A stretch of 64,000 bases of DNA from positions 3,669,001-3,733,000 of the forward strand of contig CANTUQ010000031.1 in the NCBI GenBank assembly GCA_947683425.1. Direction: 5' to 3'. Under the pieces are notes generated by a model. That model made no database searches. It was not told where the DNA came from and saw only the letters and a program-made list of their open reading frames with translations. Shown here piece by piece: positions 63,520 through 64,000 of this stretch (position 1 is its first letter; every line of letters begins with the position of its first letter). A program made the position numbers and the translations under genes. The DNA is from Excoecaria cochinchinensis. Taxonomy: Eukaryota > Streptophyta > Magnoliopsida > Malpighiales > Euphorbiaceae.

Positions 63520-64000
63520 ATATAATTGTAATTTCAGGAGCCAGTCAACTGTAACCAAGAGACCAAATCGACCTTGTTATCTCTGCTGGAAAAAGATAAA
63601 CAAGTATCACCTACACATGTGCAAAACCTATAAATACAGAGGATAGTAAATGCAGCTTGGCCTCTGGATTATCAGGTAGAAGCTGGCTCGCCTTTAGGAG
63701 ATGCACCATTTTCTCAAAATCTCCTTTCCCTCAATTTTTTGCACCCATAATTTTGGGTTCTCATAGTGCAATCTTTGTTTATATCATACAAATTAAAAGT
63801 TCATTGGATCAATGTACCCAGCATTTACTGATAGTTTTACATTATAACTTATGTTCAATCAATTGTAATAATGGGTATCTAGAGAGAATAGCTTCGATTT
63901 AATCATTTTGGCTATTTTGAATATTTTCGAAACATACCAATTGCCCATATGAAATTGTTTTAAATGTAAAAATCAGTTGAAGACACATTATTCCTCATGG
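63520..64000 (+). other. 3' flank of the phosphatase gene
   Basis: Presumed 3' UTR and flanking sequence. There is an ATG-AT-rich stretch with no domain-bearing frame. A donor-like GGTAACAT at the end of the last exon and an AG near 63538 leave open a further 3' exon, but the reading frame closes at TAA 63517-63519 without it. Confidence 0.45.

Overview
This window looks like nuclear DNA from a flowering plant, probably a eudicot. The evidence is a spliced inositol 5-phosphatase gene, plant-type LTR retrotransposons (Tekay chromovirus, Tat/Ogre, copia), a plant L1-like LINE with an RNase H domain, CACTA subterminal repeats and hAT-like MITEs. The species cannot be named from sequence alone. 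Only one ordinary host gene is evident (60707-63519, + strand). Nearly everything from 1 to about 59 kb is nested transposable-element sequence.

Layout. 1-3041: right ends of two CACTA elements, one nested in the other. 3042-14013: the 3' part of a Tat/Ogre-like element. It has three successive tandem-repeat arrays (about 4290-6605) and an LTR (6805-14013) that is itself interrupted by a solo Tekay LTR (8102-10646, TSD TCGAG) and a solo LTR of its own family (10779-12914, TSD CTTAT). 14014-20487: two Tekay-type LTRs facing each other, the second attached to a minus-strand pol remnant. 20488-28445: LTR pieces of an unassigned family, a solo copia LTR (22626-24250, TSD TGAAT), an inverted Tat LTR fragment and a fresh 601-bp tandem duplication. 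28628-37348: a complete, very young Tat-lineage element (TSD AGAGT, LTRs identical by eye) inserted in a collapsed minus-strand copia element (28446-28627 and 37354 to about 39.4 kb). A hAT-like MITE (38182-38938) sits in the copia leader. 40035-55905: an L1-like LINE with a 15-bp TSD, split inside ORF2 by a nearly intact Tekay chromovirus (44750-54447, TSD CTCCC). 55906-60706: AT-rich spacer with a MITE and a probable small solo LTR. 60707-63519: seven-exon type I inositol polyphosphate 5-phosphatase gene.

The most informative biology is inside the elements. The young Tat element carries a convergent antisense gene with its own TATA box and two clean introns; it encodes a 573-residue protein resembling the 'putative gypsy type transposon' family plus a C-terminal coiled coil. 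The same element keeps a long open gag-pol frame but appears to have lost about 100 residues of reverse transcriptase in frame. Several unrelated LTR families, and the CACTA ends, each carry a cluster of short CpG-rich palindromes; in Tekay-type LTRs the palindrome word differs between families while a nearby hairpin is conserved. The two Tekay integrases in the window both have Lys where the family has the catalytic Glu.

Limits: everything was read by eye. Boundaries supported by TSDs are firm. Family assignments rest on remembered motifs, not on searches. LTR divergence counts are manual.
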